From positions 3,596,001 to 3,660,000 of the forward strand of contig NZ_CP013386.1 of assembly GCF_001523745.2 (NCBI RefSeq): a DNA stretch of 64,000 bases. The letters run 5' to 3'. Source of the stretch: Burkholderia mayonis. GTDB taxonomy: Bacteria; Pseudomonadota; Gammaproteobacteria; Burkholderiales; Burkholderiaceae. Positions 1-8,945 of this stretch are shown here, piece by piece; position 1 is the first letter of the stretch; each line of letters starts with the position of its first letter. The notes beneath the pieces are model-generated. The model did not search any database. It had not been told where the DNA came from and saw nothing but the letters and a program-made list of their open reading frames with translations. Made by a program: the position numbers and the translations under genes.

Positions 1-722
1 CGGCGGGCGGCATCGGCGATGCGCAGCGACTCAATCGCCACGGCACGAACTTCAACGTGCACAACGGCGCGCTCTTCATCGGCGAGCTGCAGTACGCGCT
101 CAACGCGCCGCCAGCCGATCCGAAGGCGCCGCAGCCCGCTGGCCTGCCCGGCATGTACAAGCTCGGCGTCTGGTACAACTCCGAGCGGTTCGACGATCCG
201 CGCTACGACACGAACGGCGTATCGCTCGCCGATCCGGCGAGCAACGGCATCGCCGCGACGCATCGCGGCAACTACGGCTTCTATGCGGTCGCCGACCAGA
301 TGGTGTGGCGCCCGAGCGCGGACAGCCCGCGCTCGCTCAACGTGTTCGCGCGCGTGATGGGCGCGCCCGGCGATCGCAACGCGGTCGACTTCGCGCTGAA
401 CGCGGGCGTCACGCTGAAGGCGCCCTTCGCGGGACGCGACAACGACACCGCGGGGCTCGCCGTCAGCTACGCGAAAGTTGGCTCGCATGCGCGCGGCGTC
501 GACGGCGACACCGGCGTGTTCACGACGCCGGGTTATCCGGTACGACGCGCGGAAACGCTCGTCGAAGCGACGTATCAATATCAGGTGACGCCGTGGTGGC
601 AATTGCAGGCCGACTTCCAGTACGCGTTCCGGCCGGGCGGCGGAATTCCGAATCCGAACGAGCCCGGCTCGCGGATCGGCAACGAAGCGATCGTCGGCGT
701 GCGCACGACGATCATCTTCTGA
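1..722 (+). CDS. OprB-type carbohydrate porin, 3' part
   Basis: The reading frame is open from the left edge of the window to a TGA at 720-722, so only the C-terminal part (about 240 residues) is present. The text alternates short aromatic and Gly-rich beta strands and ends in a hydrophobic strand with C-terminal Phe (VRTTIIF), the usual outer-membrane beta-barrel signature. Phrases such as GMYKLGVWYNSERFDD and the final WWQLQADFQYAFRPGGGIPNPN are typical of OprB (carbohydrate-selective porins), which mediate sugar diffusion across the outer membrane. The next gene starts about 400 bp downstream and looks unrelated. Confidence 0.8.
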   Translation, partial: AGGIGDAQRLNRHGTNFNVHNGALFIGELQYALNAPPADPKAPQPAGLPGMYKLGVWYNSERFDDPRYDTNGVSLADPASNGIAATHRGNYGFYAVADQMVWRPSADSPRSLNVFARVMGAPGDRNAVDFALNAGVTLKAPFAGRDNDTAGLAVSYAKVGSHARGVDGDTGVFTTPGYPVRRAETLVEATYQYQVTPWWQLQADFQYAFRPGGGIPNPNEPGSRIGNEAIVGVRTTIIF

Positions 723-1125
723 TTCGTTTCGCCTACGTCATCTTGCAGGCCTTTCGGGCTTTGCGCGCGCCGTTCGCCGCGGCGCGGCGCGCATTCGCCC
801 GTCGCTCGCACGCTGTCAAATCGCTTAAACCGATTTGTCACCGGAATGCCATCAGAAAGTCGGCTCCGCGCCTTATCGTGACTCGCCCGGCCGCGCGCAA
901 GCGGTGCTCCGCGTAACCGAGCGATTGCGGAGTGCGGCCGGATACGGCATGCTGAGCCGGTCGTCCGCCCCACACGAACGCCCGGCCTGGCGCCTCCCGA
1001 CGAGAGTCGCATTCACGCGGAGCTATCAGCTTGTCCTGTTTCGATCTCGCCGTTCGCCGCCACGATCGCTCGAACGATCGCGCGGCAGCCGCTCGCATGC
1101 GCCGTCGCATTCGCGAGACCGCACG
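723..1125. other. Intergenic, no gene seen
   Basis: About 400 bp between the porin stop and hpnI. It is GC-rich with several GCGC-rich inverted repeats around 760-800 but no clear T-tract terminator. Open frames crossing it are Arg-rich shadow frames. A promoter for hpnI is expected here, but I could not pick one with confidence. Confidence 0.4.
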
Positions 1126-2373
1126 ATGAAGACGCTGGCGTGGCTCGCCGGCACCGTCGCCGCGCTGCTCGCGGCCGAGCTGATCTCGTTCGGCGACGTC
1201 GGGCATTTCGTCGCGCTGCTCGCCGTATCGCTCGCCGCGCCGTGCGTGCTTGCCGCCGTGTTCGGCTGCGCGTACACGCTGTTCGCAGGCATGCTCACGC
1301 AGCGCTTTTTCGCACGCGCGCCGCACGAACCGCGACACTGCCCGCCCGTGACGATCGTCAAGCCGCTGCACGGAACCGAGCAGGCGTTGTTCGCGAACCT
1401 CTCGAGCTTTTGCGAGCAGCGCTACGACGGTCCGATCCAGTTCCTGTTCGGCGTGCACGATCGCGACGATCCCGCGCTGCATGCCGTCGATGCACTGCGC
1501 CGCGCGTTTCCCGACGCGCACGTGACGATCGTCGCCGACGCGCGCCTGTACGGCCCGAACCGCAAGATCGCGAATCTCGTCAACATGCTGCCCGCCGCCG
1601 CGCACGACGTGCTGATCTTCGCGGACAGCGACGTGAGCGTCGGCCCCGACTACGTGCGCCATATCGTCGGCGAGCTCGACGAGCCGGGCGTCGGGCTCGT
1701 CACCTGCGTCTATCGCGGCCGCCCCGATCCGGGTTTCTGGCCGCGCGTCGAGGCGCTCGTCACCAATCATCAGTTCCTGCCCGGCGTCGTCGCGGGCCTC
1801 GCGCTCAAGCTCGCGCGGCCATGCTTCGGCCAGACGATCGCGATGCGCCGCGCGACGCTCGACGCGATCGGCGGCCTCACGCAGTTCGCGCACCATCTCG
1901 CCGAGGATCACGCGATCGGCGAAGCCGTGCGCGCGCGCGGTGAGCGGGTCGCCGTGCCACCGTTCGCAGTCGAGCACGGCTGTGTCGAGACGCGCGCCGC
2001 GCAGCTCGCCGCACACGAATTGCGCTGGAGCCGCACGATCCGCGCGGTCGACCCGGGCGGACATCTCGGCTCGCTGCTCACGCACCCGCTTGCGCTCGCG
2101 CTGCTGGGCGTCGTGCTGTCGCACGGCGCCGCGTGGGCGTGGCCGCTCGTGCCCGTCACGCTCGCCGTGCGCATCACCGCGAAATGCATCGTCGATCGCG
2201 CGACGAAGCGGCCGGTGCGCGATCTATTGCTGCTGCCGCTCGCGGATCTGATCGCATTCGGCATCTTCGTCGCGAGCTTCTCGTCGTCGCGCGTGATCTG
2301 GCGCGGCTTCAGCTTCGACGTCGACCGCGACGGCCGCCTGTGCCCCGCGCCCGAAAAAAGCCCGAACGCCTGA
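1126..2373 (+). CDS. hpnI: Hopanoid biosynthesis glycosyltransferase HpnI
   Basis: A 415-residue family 2/21 (ceramide glucosyltransferase-like) glycosyltransferase. An N-terminal membrane helix (about 5-55) is followed by a GT-A domain with VKPLHG (78-83), GPNRK (143-147), the DSD metal-binding motif (167-169) and an ED catalytic pair in the HLAEDHAIG segment. C-terminal hydrophobic helices follow. In Burkholderia, HpnI acts on bacteriohopanetetrol to make the N-acetylglucosamine-type adduct that HpnK and HpnJ then process. The frame is open upstream to 835, but ATG 1126 is chosen because it places the first membrane helix at the N-terminus and everything before it is Arg/Ser-rich shadow-like text. 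hpnL follows 34-94 bp downstream. Confidence 0.85.
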   Translation: MKTLAWLAGTVAALLAAELISFGDVGHFVALLAVSLAAPCVLAAVFGCAYTLFAGMLTQRFFARAPHEPRHCPPVTIVKPLHGTEQALFANLSSFCEQRYDGPIQFLFGVHDRDDPALHAVDALRRAFPDAHVTIVADARLYGPNRKIANLVNMLPAAAHDVLIFADSDVSVGPDYVRHIVGELDEPGVGLVTCVYRGRPDPGFWPRVEALVTNHQFLPGVVAGLALKLARPCFGQTIAMRRATLDAIGGLTQFAHHLAEDHAIGEAVRARGERVAVPPFAVEHGCVETRAAQLAAHELRWSRTIRAVDPGGHLGSLLTHPLALALLGVVLSHGAAWAWPLVPVTLAVRITAKCIVDRATKRPVRDLLLLPLADLIAFGIFVASFSSSRVIWRGFSFDVDRDGRLCPAPEKSPNA

Positions 2374-2407
2374 TCGGCGCCGCGCGCCCGCAATACTTTT
2401 CTTCGTC

Positions 2408-3445
2408 ATGCAAAACGAACCGAACCGACCACGAACCGCTCCTCACGCAACGCTCAACCGACGACTGATGAAACACGCGGGGCGCGTCGCGGCGCTCGCG
2501 GGCCTCGCGATCTCGCTCTGGCTCGTCGCACGCGACAATCCCCGCGCGGTGCTCGACCTGATGCGCGCGGCCGGCATCGGGCTCGTCGTCGCGGCCGCCT
2601 CGCACCTGCTGCCGATGCTCGCGAACGCGAAGGACTGGCAAACGCTGATCGCGCGGCCGGACCGGCCGAGCCTGCGCGCGATGCTGCGGCTCGTGTGGAT
2701 TCGCGAGTCGGTAAACGGCCTGCTGCCCGTCGCGCGCATCGGCGGCGAGCTCGTATCGTTCCGCCTCCTGCGCGCGCACGGCCTGACGGCGCCCGCGGCA
2801 AGCGCGAGCCTCGTGTCCGACATGCAGTTGACGCTGATCAGCCAGGCGCTGTTCGCGCTCGCGGGCGTCGGCTATCTGCTCACGCGCGCGACGTCGGACA
2901 CGCTGCGCGTCGCCGGCATGTTCGCGTGGGGGCTCGCCGCGCTCGTGCCGCTCCTGATCCTGTTCGCGCTCATACAGCACGCAAAGCCGTTCGAGCGCGC
3001 GATGCACGCGCTCAATCGCATCGCGGGCGGCCAGCTCGCGTCGCTCGTCGAACGCTCCACGCAGATCGACGATGCGCTGAAGGCAGTCTGGCGTCGGCGC
3101 GGCACCGTCGTGCGCTATCTGTTCTTCTGGCAGCCGCTGCAGCATCTCGCGACGTCGCTCGAGATCTGGCTCGCGCTGCATTTTCTCGGCACGCCCGTGT
3201 CGCTCGTCGACGCGCTCGCGATCGAGGCGCTGATCCAGGCGCTCAGCAGCGCCGCGTTCTTCGTGCCGGGCGGGCTCGGCGTGCAGGAAGGCGGCTTCGT
3301 GCTGATCGGCGGCGCGCTCGGACTCGATCCGGCGACGTCGCTCGGACTCGCCGGCGCGCGGCGCATCCGCGATCTGCTGATCTTCGTGCCGGGCCTGTTC
3401 GCCTGGCAGTTCGCGGAAGCGTCGGTCGCCACGAGCACCTCGTAG
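2408..3445 (+). CDS. hpnL: Hopanoid-associated membrane protein HpnL (LPG synthase TM-like)
   Basis: A polytopic membrane protein (345 residues from ATG 2408; 325 from ATG 2468, MKHAGRVAAL, which puts the first helix at the N-terminus). It belongs to the lysylphosphatidylglycerol synthase TM-region/UPF0104 family. The conserved central WIRESVNGLLPVARIGGE and later FFVPGGLGVQEGG segments are diagnostic. HpnL proteins accompany the hopanoid glycosylation genes and are thought to help transport or place hopanoids, though the function is not proven. It follows hpnI on the same strand after a short gap, which suggests co-transcription. I see no strong ribosome-binding site for either start. Confidence 0.8.
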   Translation: MQNEPNRPRTAPHATLNRRLMKHAGRVAALAGLAISLWLVARDNPRAVLDLMRAAGIGLVVAAASHLLPMLANAKDWQTLIARPDRPSLRAMLRLVWIRESVNGLLPVARIGGELVSFRLLRAHGLTAPAASASLVSDMQLTLISQALFALAGVGYLLTRATSDTLRVAGMFAWGLAALVPLLILFALIQHAKPFERAMHALNRIAGGQLASLVERSTQIDDALKAVWRRRGTVVRYLFFWQPLQHLATSLEIWLALHFLGTPVSLVDALAIEALIQALSSAAFFVPGGLGVQEGGFVLIGGALGLDPATSLGLAGARRIRDLLIFVPGLFAWQFAEASVATSTS

Positions 3446-3807
3446 GCGATCGACGCGATTCGTCGCGCAACGCGCGATCGCCGTCACGCCACTTTCAGTT
3501 TCCGCGTGCATGATCGGGCGCGGCCGTCCCGCATCTCGCGTCGGCGAGCACGACCGTGCGCGCTGCCCAATGCATGTTCGCGCACCGACGCATCACATCG
3601 AACGCCGCAACAATCGCACCGATTGAAGCCACGCGCGAATCACGGCGAAGCGGTGCCCACGCTGCCGGCAGGGCGACGCTTTCCCGTTGCGCCGAATTCG
3701 AGTAACGTTTGCGAGCCATTGGCGGAATCGAGGACCGCCGGATCGTGACGGGCAACCGATCACGCTCCACAACCACTACAAGACTTCACAACAAAAAAGG
3801 AGGAGGC
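3446..3807. other. Intergenic, no gene seen
   Basis: Roughly 360 bp between hpnL and the next gene. Base composition becomes less GC-rich towards 3740-3800. I see no terminator hairpin with a T-tract and no convincing small gene; the in-frame extension of the next ORF upstream of 3808 lacks a ribosome-binding site. Confidence 0.4.
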
Positions 3808-4371
3808 ATGCGATGGCAATACCCAACCGCGGCCGCGCTCGCGATCGCTGCATTCGTGTGGGCCTGCGTGCGGATCGTGTCGACCGATGCCGCGCCCGCC
3901 GCCGCGCCGGCTGAGCAAACGGCATCGACCGCTCCCGCCGCGCGGGCGAACGCATTCACCCTCGCGTCATCGGCGACGCCGCGCCCCGTGCCGCCGCCGC
4001 TTCCCTCTCGCGTCACCGAGTACATCGCGCACGAATACGCGGATTCGGCCGTCACGCGCGAAGCGCTCACGCAGATCGCATACGGCTGGAGCGAAGCCGT
4101 CCACGATGTCCACGATCCGGGCGACGCAAAGTTGGCGGGCGACGCGATCGCGAAGGGCATCGCGTGCGCGCTGAGTGCACGCGTGCTCGTAAGAGCGGGC
4201 GTCGACCAGCAGACGATGCTCGACCGTATCAAGAGCACGCGCGCGATCATGCTCGACACCGAAGCCGACACGCTCGCGTACATCCGCTTCCAGTCGCTTG
4301 CGGGCGGCCAGTTCTACGACGATCCCGGCCCCGCATCGTGCGGCTTCAATCCGACGTCCATGCCGAATTGA
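3808..4371 (+). CDS. Exported hypothetical protein
   Basis: 187 residues. The start is set at ATG 3808 because a strong ribosome-binding site (AAAGGAGGAGG) ends just before it; the upstream in-frame ATG at 3709 has none. The N-terminus (MRWQYPTAAALAIAAFVWA) is a basic-then-hydrophobic signal peptide or anchor, followed by an Ala/Pro-rich linker to about residue 70 and a compact alpha-helical domain to the end. I do not recognise the domain. The protein is followed 47 bp later by a secreted alpha/beta hydrolase, so the two may be an exported pair, for example a helper for the hydrolase. That is only inferred from position. Confidence 0.7.
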   Translation: MRWQYPTAAALAIAAFVWACVRIVSTDAAPAAAPAEQTASTAPAARANAFTLASSATPRPVPPPLPSRVTEYIAHEYADSAVTREALTQIAYGWSEAVHDVHDPGDAKLAGDAIAKGIACALSARVLVRAGVDQQTMLDRIKSTRAIMLDTEADTLAYIRFQSLAGGQFYDDPGPASCGFNPTSMPN

Positions 4372-4418
4372 GCTTACCGACGCTGTAGCGCTTCAACCAC
4401 CACCGGAGGGAACCATCG

Positions 4419-5240
4419 ATGAAAAAGTTAGTGACGCTGATGATTGCCGGCGCGCTGGTCTCGCTGCCCTACTCGACGAGCCTGAGCGCCGCGCAGACGA
4501 CGGCCGCCGCGACTGCCGCACCCGGTTCCGCGATCGTGTTCGTCAACGGCATCAACAACACGTTCGACGATGCGATCGCGAGCCTGCAGGTGCTGAAGAA
4601 CGAACTGAACGCGCGGAACACGAGCAATGCGTACGTGTACGGCAACGCGTACAACGCGACGCAAGGCACGTTCAAGGACTTGTGGCAGGTATTCATGCAG
4701 AAATCGGTCGAAGGCACGAGCCCGGCGGATTTCTGGCGTGCGATCGACGGCGGCACGATTCCGGCGGGCAGCATGGACACGGCGCTGCAACAGAAATACA
4801 TCGACATCCTGACGAAAAGTGAGATTCCCGAGCTGCCGGATCATCTGAACCAGTACCGCACGTATCTGCAGCAGAACCGCAAGGTCGTGCTCGTCGGCCA
4901 CTCGCAGGGCTCGCTGTATGCGAACTTCGAGATGAACCTGCTGATCACGGGACCGGAGCGCGCGCAAGGCAAGATCAGCTCGGTGAACGTCGGCAATGCG
5001 GCGCGCTATCTGCTGCCGGGCTCGAGCTATCTGACGTCGTCGTCGGACATGGTGATCGGCAGCCTCGGTCTCGTTCAGACGGTATTGCCGTCGAATTTTT
5101 CGCTCGGCATGCATCTGTTCACCGATCCGCTCGGCCATTCGTTCACGAAGATCTACATGAACCAGTCGTTCACGGCGGCCAGGCAGATCCTCATGCAGGT
5201 GTTGCAGCAAGCGGGCAGCACGGTGACCGCCGCGCGTTGA
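4419..5240 (+). CDS. Secreted alpha/beta-hydrolase (lipase-like)
   Basis: 273 residues with a clear signal peptide (MKKLVTLMIAGALVSLPYSTSLSAAQ, cleavage near 25). The serine nucleophile elbow GHSQG lies in the segment VVLVGHSQGSLYANF at about residue 160. The N-terminal IVFVNGINNTFDDA strand-loop fits an oxyanion-hole region. The family is the alpha/beta hydrolases/esterases, acting in the periplasm or outside the cell; the substrate is unknown. The ribosome-binding site GGAGGG sits a short distance before ATG 4419. A strong hairpin terminator follows at 5392. Confidence 0.75.
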   Translation: MKKLVTLMIAGALVSLPYSTSLSAAQTTAAATAAPGSAIVFVNGINNTFDDAIASLQVLKNELNARNTSNAYVYGNAYNATQGTFKDLWQVFMQKSVEGTSPADFWRAIDGGTIPAGSMDTALQQKYIDILTKSEIPELPDHLNQYRTYLQQNRKVVLVGHSQGSLYANFEMNLLITGPERAQGKISSVNVGNAARYLLPGSSYLTSSSDMVIGSLGLVQTVLPSNFSLGMHLFTDPLGHSFTKIYMNQSFTAARQILMQVLQQAGSTVTAAR

Positions 5241-5391
5241 GCCGGCACGGCGTGACGGCGCGCGCGGCGACGCGGGCGCTGCCTCGGGTGCACGCGTGAT
5301 GCGGACGCCGCGCATCGATGCCGAAGCGCGGAACGCCGAGACACGTCGACGAAAAGGCTCGCTCGCGCGGTAATGCCGTTCAGTTGAGATC

Positions 5392-5429
5392 AAAAAGGCC
5401 GCTCCGATTGATACCGGAGCGGCCTTTTT
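5392..5429. terminator. Bidirectional rho-independent terminator
   Basis: A perfect 10-bp stem (GGCCGCTCCG at 5397-5406 with CGGAGCGGCC at 5415-5424) with an 8-nt loop, flanked by AAAAA on the left and TTTTT on the right, so it can work in both directions. It lies between the plus-strand hydrolase and the convergent minus-strand porin. Confidence 0.9.
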
Positions 5430-5529
5430 CCTTGGTTCTGCAAGGCCAGGCCACGGCGAACCACGCTTAACTGAACTGCATTGTCGCTCGCGCGGGCCTT
5501 TTCACTGGATCTGCGCGACGTCGGGCCGC

Positions 5530-6666
5530 TCAGAAGATGTTGCGCAGACCGATCGCGACGCCCGTCTGATTGCTGCGGCCCGGCAGTTCGACCGTCGCCG
5601 CGCCGTTCACCTTGTTGAAGTCGACGGCGCCGTAGATCTCGGTGCGCTTCGACAGCGCGTACTCGACGAGGCCGACGACCGTGTAGCGGTTGCCGCTGTC
5701 GAGCTGGCCGTTCGCGACCGTCGCGTTGCGCATCCGATCATAGTAGAACGCACCCGTCAGCGTGAGCGCGGGCGTCGCCTGCCAGCTCACGCCGGCAAAC
5801 GGACCGTCGTCGATCCGGCCCGTGCGCTTCGGCGCGCCGTTCGTGAAGAGGCCCGGTTGCTGCGCGAGCAGCGAGTCGACGAAGCCCGTGTCGTCCTTCG
5901 AATGCAGATAGCCCGCGTAGATCTTCGCCTTGCTGAACGCATAGACGACGTTCGCGTGATAGATCGTCTGCTTGCGATTCGAGTTGTCGCTGTTCTGCTG
6001 GACGCCCGCCGCGACGCTGACGGGCCCGGCGACATACGACAACGAGAAGCCGTACATGTTGCCCGCGCCCGTGTGGCCGGGGATCTGGCCGGAGAAGCCG
6101 CCCGCGCCCGTCGACGATGTCGAGTCGGTGCCGAACGAGTACATCGCACCGATCGTCAGGCCGCCGAACGTGCCGCGGTATTTGACCGAGTTGTCCGTGT
6201 ACAGGCCCGCGCCGAGCGCAACCGGCAGCCACGCGTTCTCCAGATAGTTGCCGACCGTCAACGGATCGTACGTGTCGCTCAGCAGATCGAACAGCACCGT
6301 CTTCTGGCGGCCGAGCGTCACGGTTCCGTACTGGCTCGACAGGCCGACGTATGCGGCGCGATTGAAGATGCGCTTGCTGTCCGAGAACGAGCCGTCCTGC
6401 AAATTGACGCCGCTCTCGAGGTTGAAGATCGCCTTCAGGCCTCCGCCCAGGTCTTCGCTGCCGTGCAGGCCGATGCGGCTGTTGGTGATCGCGCCGTTCG
6501 TCATGAAAAAGCGCCCGTCGTTCTGCGCGTTCGAGTTGCTCAGGTAGCGCAGGCTCACATCCGCGACGCCCCAGAGCGTCACCGAACTCTGCGCCATCGC
6601 CTGCTGGCCTGCGATCGCCAGCGTCACCCCTCCTACCAGTCCCGTAATCTTGGTGGTTTGCTTCAT
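5530..6666 (-). CDS. OmpC-type general porin (Gram-negative porin_4)
   Basis: 378 residues from ATG 6666 (MKQTTKITGLVGG...), preceded by AAAGGAAAGC at good spacing; the frame is open upstream to 6735 without a better start. The signal peptide ends at AMAQ, and the mature protein begins SSVTLWGVADVSLRYLSN, the hallmark of Burkholderia trimeric porins. It ends in LRNIF with C-terminal Phe for BAM-dependent assembly. The segments LGGGLKAIFNLESG and LGRQKTVLFDLL, containing the L3 region, are typical. It forms a diffusion channel for small hydrophilic solutes. No neighbour suggests a specialised substrate. Confidence 0.9.
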   Translation of the reverse strand: MKQTTKITGLVGGVTLAIAGQQAMAQSSVTLWGVADVSLRYLSNSNAQNDGRFFMTNGAITNSRIGLHGSEDLGGGLKAIFNLESGVNLQDGSFSDSKRIFNRAAYVGLSSQYGTVTLGRQKTVLFDLLSDTYDPLTVGNYLENAWLPVALGAGLYTDNSVKYRGTFGGLTIGAMYSFGTDSTSSTGAGGFSGQIPGHTGAGNMYGFSLSYVAGPVSVAAGVQQNSDNSNRKQTIYHANVVYAFSKAKIYAGYLHSKDDTGFVDSLLAQQPGLFTNGAPKRTGRIDDGPFAGVSWQATPALTLTGAFYYDRMRNATVANGQLDSGNRYTVVGLVEYALSKRTEIYGAVDFNKVNGAATVELPGRSNQTGVAIGLRNIF

Positions 6667-6782
6667 GAGCTTTCCTTTGTGCATTGTCTCCATCTCTTCT
6701 CCGGCCACGGCCGCGGCCGACTCCGCCGCGCACACGTGCCGCTTGCGGCGAGCTCACGAATCATATGACGATGTAAGCTCTG

Positions 6783-6814
6783 TAAAAAATAAACGCCGCG
6801 AGAATCGCGGCGTT
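6783..6814 (-). terminator. Rho-independent terminator of the VOC gene
   Basis: An inverted repeat AACGCCGCGA (6792-6801) / TCGCGGCGTT (6805-6814). Read on the minus strand it is followed by TTATTTTTT. It lies 47 bp past the stop of the minus-strand VOC gene. Confidence 0.85.
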
Positions 6815-6860
6815 GTAGTCGTGGCGCAACGGTGCGCGCCGGCCAACGGCGTTCGGATGC

Positions 6861-7232
6861 TCAGGCGCCCTGCGCATCGCGCTCGCAAAAGCGCAAGCGG
6901 TTGCCGAACGGATCGGCGATCTGCATCACCCGCCCCCAGTCGTGTCGCTCGATCCCCGGGCGCGCATACGGATAGCGCTTGGCGTTCAGCTCGGCGGAAA
7001 GCGCGTCGATGCCTTCGAGCGGCACGAAGACGGTCGAGCCCGGCGTCGCGTCGCCGTGATGCTCGCTCAGATGCAGGATCAGATCGCCGCGCCGCACTTC
7101 GGCGTAAAGCGGCAGGCCGGGCTCGAAGCGATGCGCCCATCCGACCGCGAAGCCCAGGAAATCGACGTAGAACTCCCTTGCCTTCTGCTCGGAGAAGATG
7201 CGCAGCACCGGAATCGCGGAAGAAAACTGCAT
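6861..7232 (-). CDS. VOC-superfamily (glyoxalase/bleomycin-resistance-like) protein
   Basis: 123 residues from ATG 7232 (MQFSSAIPVLRIFSE), which has a GAGGT ribosome-binding site; an in-frame start at 7292 would add 20 low-complexity residues. The fold is a paired beta-alpha-beta-beta-beta module: IPVLRIFSEQKAREFYVDFLGFAVGW, a central LHLSEHHGD, and the closing IADPFGNRLRFCE. The pattern matches the small bleomycin-resistance/glyoxalase group that binds or modifies small molecules. The substrate is unknown. Neighbours give no pathway clue. Confidence 0.8.
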   Translation of the reverse strand: MQFSSAIPVLRIFSEQKAREFYVDFLGFAVGWAHRFEPGLPLYAEVRRGDLILHLSEHHGDATPGSTVFVPLEGIDALSAELNAKRYPYARPGIERHDWGRVMQIADPFGNRLRFCERDAQGA

Positions 7233-7306
7233 GGATGCGACCTCGCTATCGTTGTTGTTCGATGCGTTCGATGGATTCGCCACGCCGAGCATCCCGCGCG
7301 GCGGCG

Positions 7307-7999
7307 TCAGTCGCGTTGCACGGCGACACCCGCATCGTAACGCGCGCGCCGGACGATTTCAGCGAACGCCGCGACGAGCAGCAGCACCGCTCCCCACAAC
7401 GCGCCGTCGCCGATCGCGCGCGTGACGAAACCGCCCAGCACCGCGCCCGCGAGAAAGCAGAAACTGATCACCGCGAGGAGGCCCGAGTCATGCAGCGCAA
7501 GCGCGTCGTAGCGCGGGATCAGGCCGGCGAACAGCAGTTGCGCGGCACGCCGCAGGTTGCCCGTCGTCATCACCGACGTGTACGACAGATCCTCGAGATG
7601 CGTGAACGACAGCGTCTGCAGCGTCGCGGCGAACGAGATGCCCGGAATCAGCCACGCACTCGACATCGCGGGCCAGCCGCTCGACGCGAACGCGAGAAAA
7701 ACGATCTCGACGATCAGGCTGATGAACGCGGTGTGCCGGATCCAGCCCTTTTGCGCGGCGAGGCCGAACGTATGCGCGACGAACACCGCGATCACGAACC
7801 CGACGAGCGGCGGCACGTGGTGCAGCGCCTGCGCCCAGCCGCCTGCCGACAGGTTGATCCCGAGCAGCGCGACGTTGCCCGTCATCGTGTTCGCGAACAC
7901 GTGGCCGTGGCCGACGTACGTGTACGCGTCGAGATAGCCGCCCGACAGCGTGAGCAACGACGCAACCGTCAGGTTGCGGCTTGCGGCGTCGAGATTCAT
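7307..7999 (-). CDS. DUF1275 (YoaK-like) membrane protein
   Basis: About 230 residues from ATG 7999 (MNLDAASRNLTVASLLTLSGGYLDAYTYVG). Six or so hydrophobic helices and the GGYLDAYTYVGHGHVFANTMTGNVALLG segment are the recognisable start of DUF1275/YoaK proteins; a second TSVMTTGNLRRA motif appears mid-protein. The family function is unknown (inner membrane). It lies just after yjdM on the same strand (18-bp gap from the yjdM stop to ATG 7999) and may be co-transcribed with it. An earlier start at 8038 would overlap yjdM and is less likely. Confidence 0.8.
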   Translation of the reverse strand: MNLDAASRNLTVASLLTLSGGYLDAYTYVGHGHVFANTMTGNVALLGINLSAGGWAQALHHVPPLVGFVIAVFVAHTFGLAAQKGWIRHTAFISLIVEIVFLAFASSGWPAMSSAWLIPGISFAATLQTLSFTHLEDLSYTSVMTTGNLRRAAQLLFAGLIPRYDALALHDSGLLAVISFCFLAGAVLGGFVTRAIGDGALWGAVLLLVAAFAEIVRRARYDAGVAVQRD

Positions 8000-8016
8000 C
8001 GTCCGTCGCGCGCCGC

Positions 8017-8361
8017 TCAGACCTTCTTCAGATAGCACGCCTTCAGCATGAAGTTGCCGGCGTCCATCTTGCAGTCGACTTCGTGATCGCCGCCAACGAG
8101 CCGGATGCTCTTCACCTTCGTGCCCATCTTCAGCGTGATCGACGAACCCTTCACTTTCAGGTCCTTGATCAGCACGACCGCATCGCCGTCGGCGAGCACG
8201 TTGCCGTTCGCGTCCTTCACGACGGCGGACGCGTCGTCATCGGCGGCGCTCGCCTCGCCCGCGATCGGCCATTCGTGTCCGCAGTCCGCGCAAATATAAT
8301 GTTCGCCGTCCGGATACGTGTTTTCCATTGCGCATTGCGGGCAGGCGGGAAGCGTCGACAT
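8017..8361 (-). CDS. yjdM: YjdM/PhnA family zinc-ribbon protein
   Basis: 114 residues. The N-terminal zinc ribbon CPQC...CADCGHEW (Cys at 8, 11, 24 and 27) is followed by a small beta-barrel KOW-like domain with KDANGNVLADGDAVVLIKDLKVKG. This is the PhnA/YjdM family, whose role in the cell is not settled despite the old alkylphosphonate name. The length equals the usual family length. It is the first gene of a short minus-strand pair with the DUF1275 protein. Confidence 0.9.
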   Translation of the reverse strand: MSTLPACPQCAMENTYPDGEHYICADCGHEWPIAGEASAADDDASAVVKDANGNVLADGDAVVLIKDLKVKGSSITLKMGTKVKSIRLVGGDHEVDCKMDAGNFMLKACYLKKV

Positions 8362-8473
8362 GGTGTTGCAACCTTATTTGCAGTTGATCGAATGCGTGAA
8401 AGTATACTCGCCCGCTTGTACGCACCGCCCGCACCCGGCGATCCGTCTCACGATTCACTGCATCCGCCTTGCC

Positions 8474-8812
8474 ATGACAGCCGCCAAATTCTTCCTGCGC
8501 TACACCGCCGTGCCGTTCGTCGCGATCGTGCTCGTCGTCGTGTGGGCGCTCAACCGCGAATCGGGCGAAATCGATGCGCGCCAGTACGCGGCGCTCGTCG
8601 CCGCCTATCCCGGCTTCACGCCGGATCTCCAGGACGAAGTGAACCGCGCGATGCGCGACGGCAAGCTTGCGAAGTCCGATTACTCGTCGATCGTGCGCGA
8701 TTCGCTCAACCACGGCTATGTGCTCGACTGGTCGTCGACAGGCACCGATCTGAACACCGAGCGAGGCAAGCTGCTCGGTCTCGTGAAGAACGACGCGCAC
8801 GCGGCCGACTGA
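8474..8812 (+). CDS. Small single-span membrane hypothetical
   Basis: 112 residues from ATG 8474 (MTAAKFFLRYTAVPFVAIVLVVVWAL): one N-terminal membrane helix, then a soluble alpha-helical region (DLQDEVNRAMRDGKLAKSDYSSIVRD). The in-frame start at 8318 is rejected because it would overlap the divergent yjdM start region and place the helix internally. I do not recognise the family. Similar small proteins are annotated as hypothetical in Burkholderia. Confidence 0.6.
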   Translation: MTAAKFFLRYTAVPFVAIVLVVVWALNRESGEIDARQYAALVAAYPGFTPDLQDEVNRAMRDGKLAKSDYSSIVRDSLNHGYVLDWSSTGTDLNTERGKLLGLVKNDAHAAD

Positions 8813-8945
8813 CGTCCGCCCGGCGATCCGGCGCGCACGAGCGGCGGCGGACTCAGCGGCGGCGCTCGCGCGGACCCGGCGCCGACGCGCAAGCATTCGC
8901 GCCCGTCTTGCCGCGCGATGCGCACCGCGCGCCACCGCGGCCCGT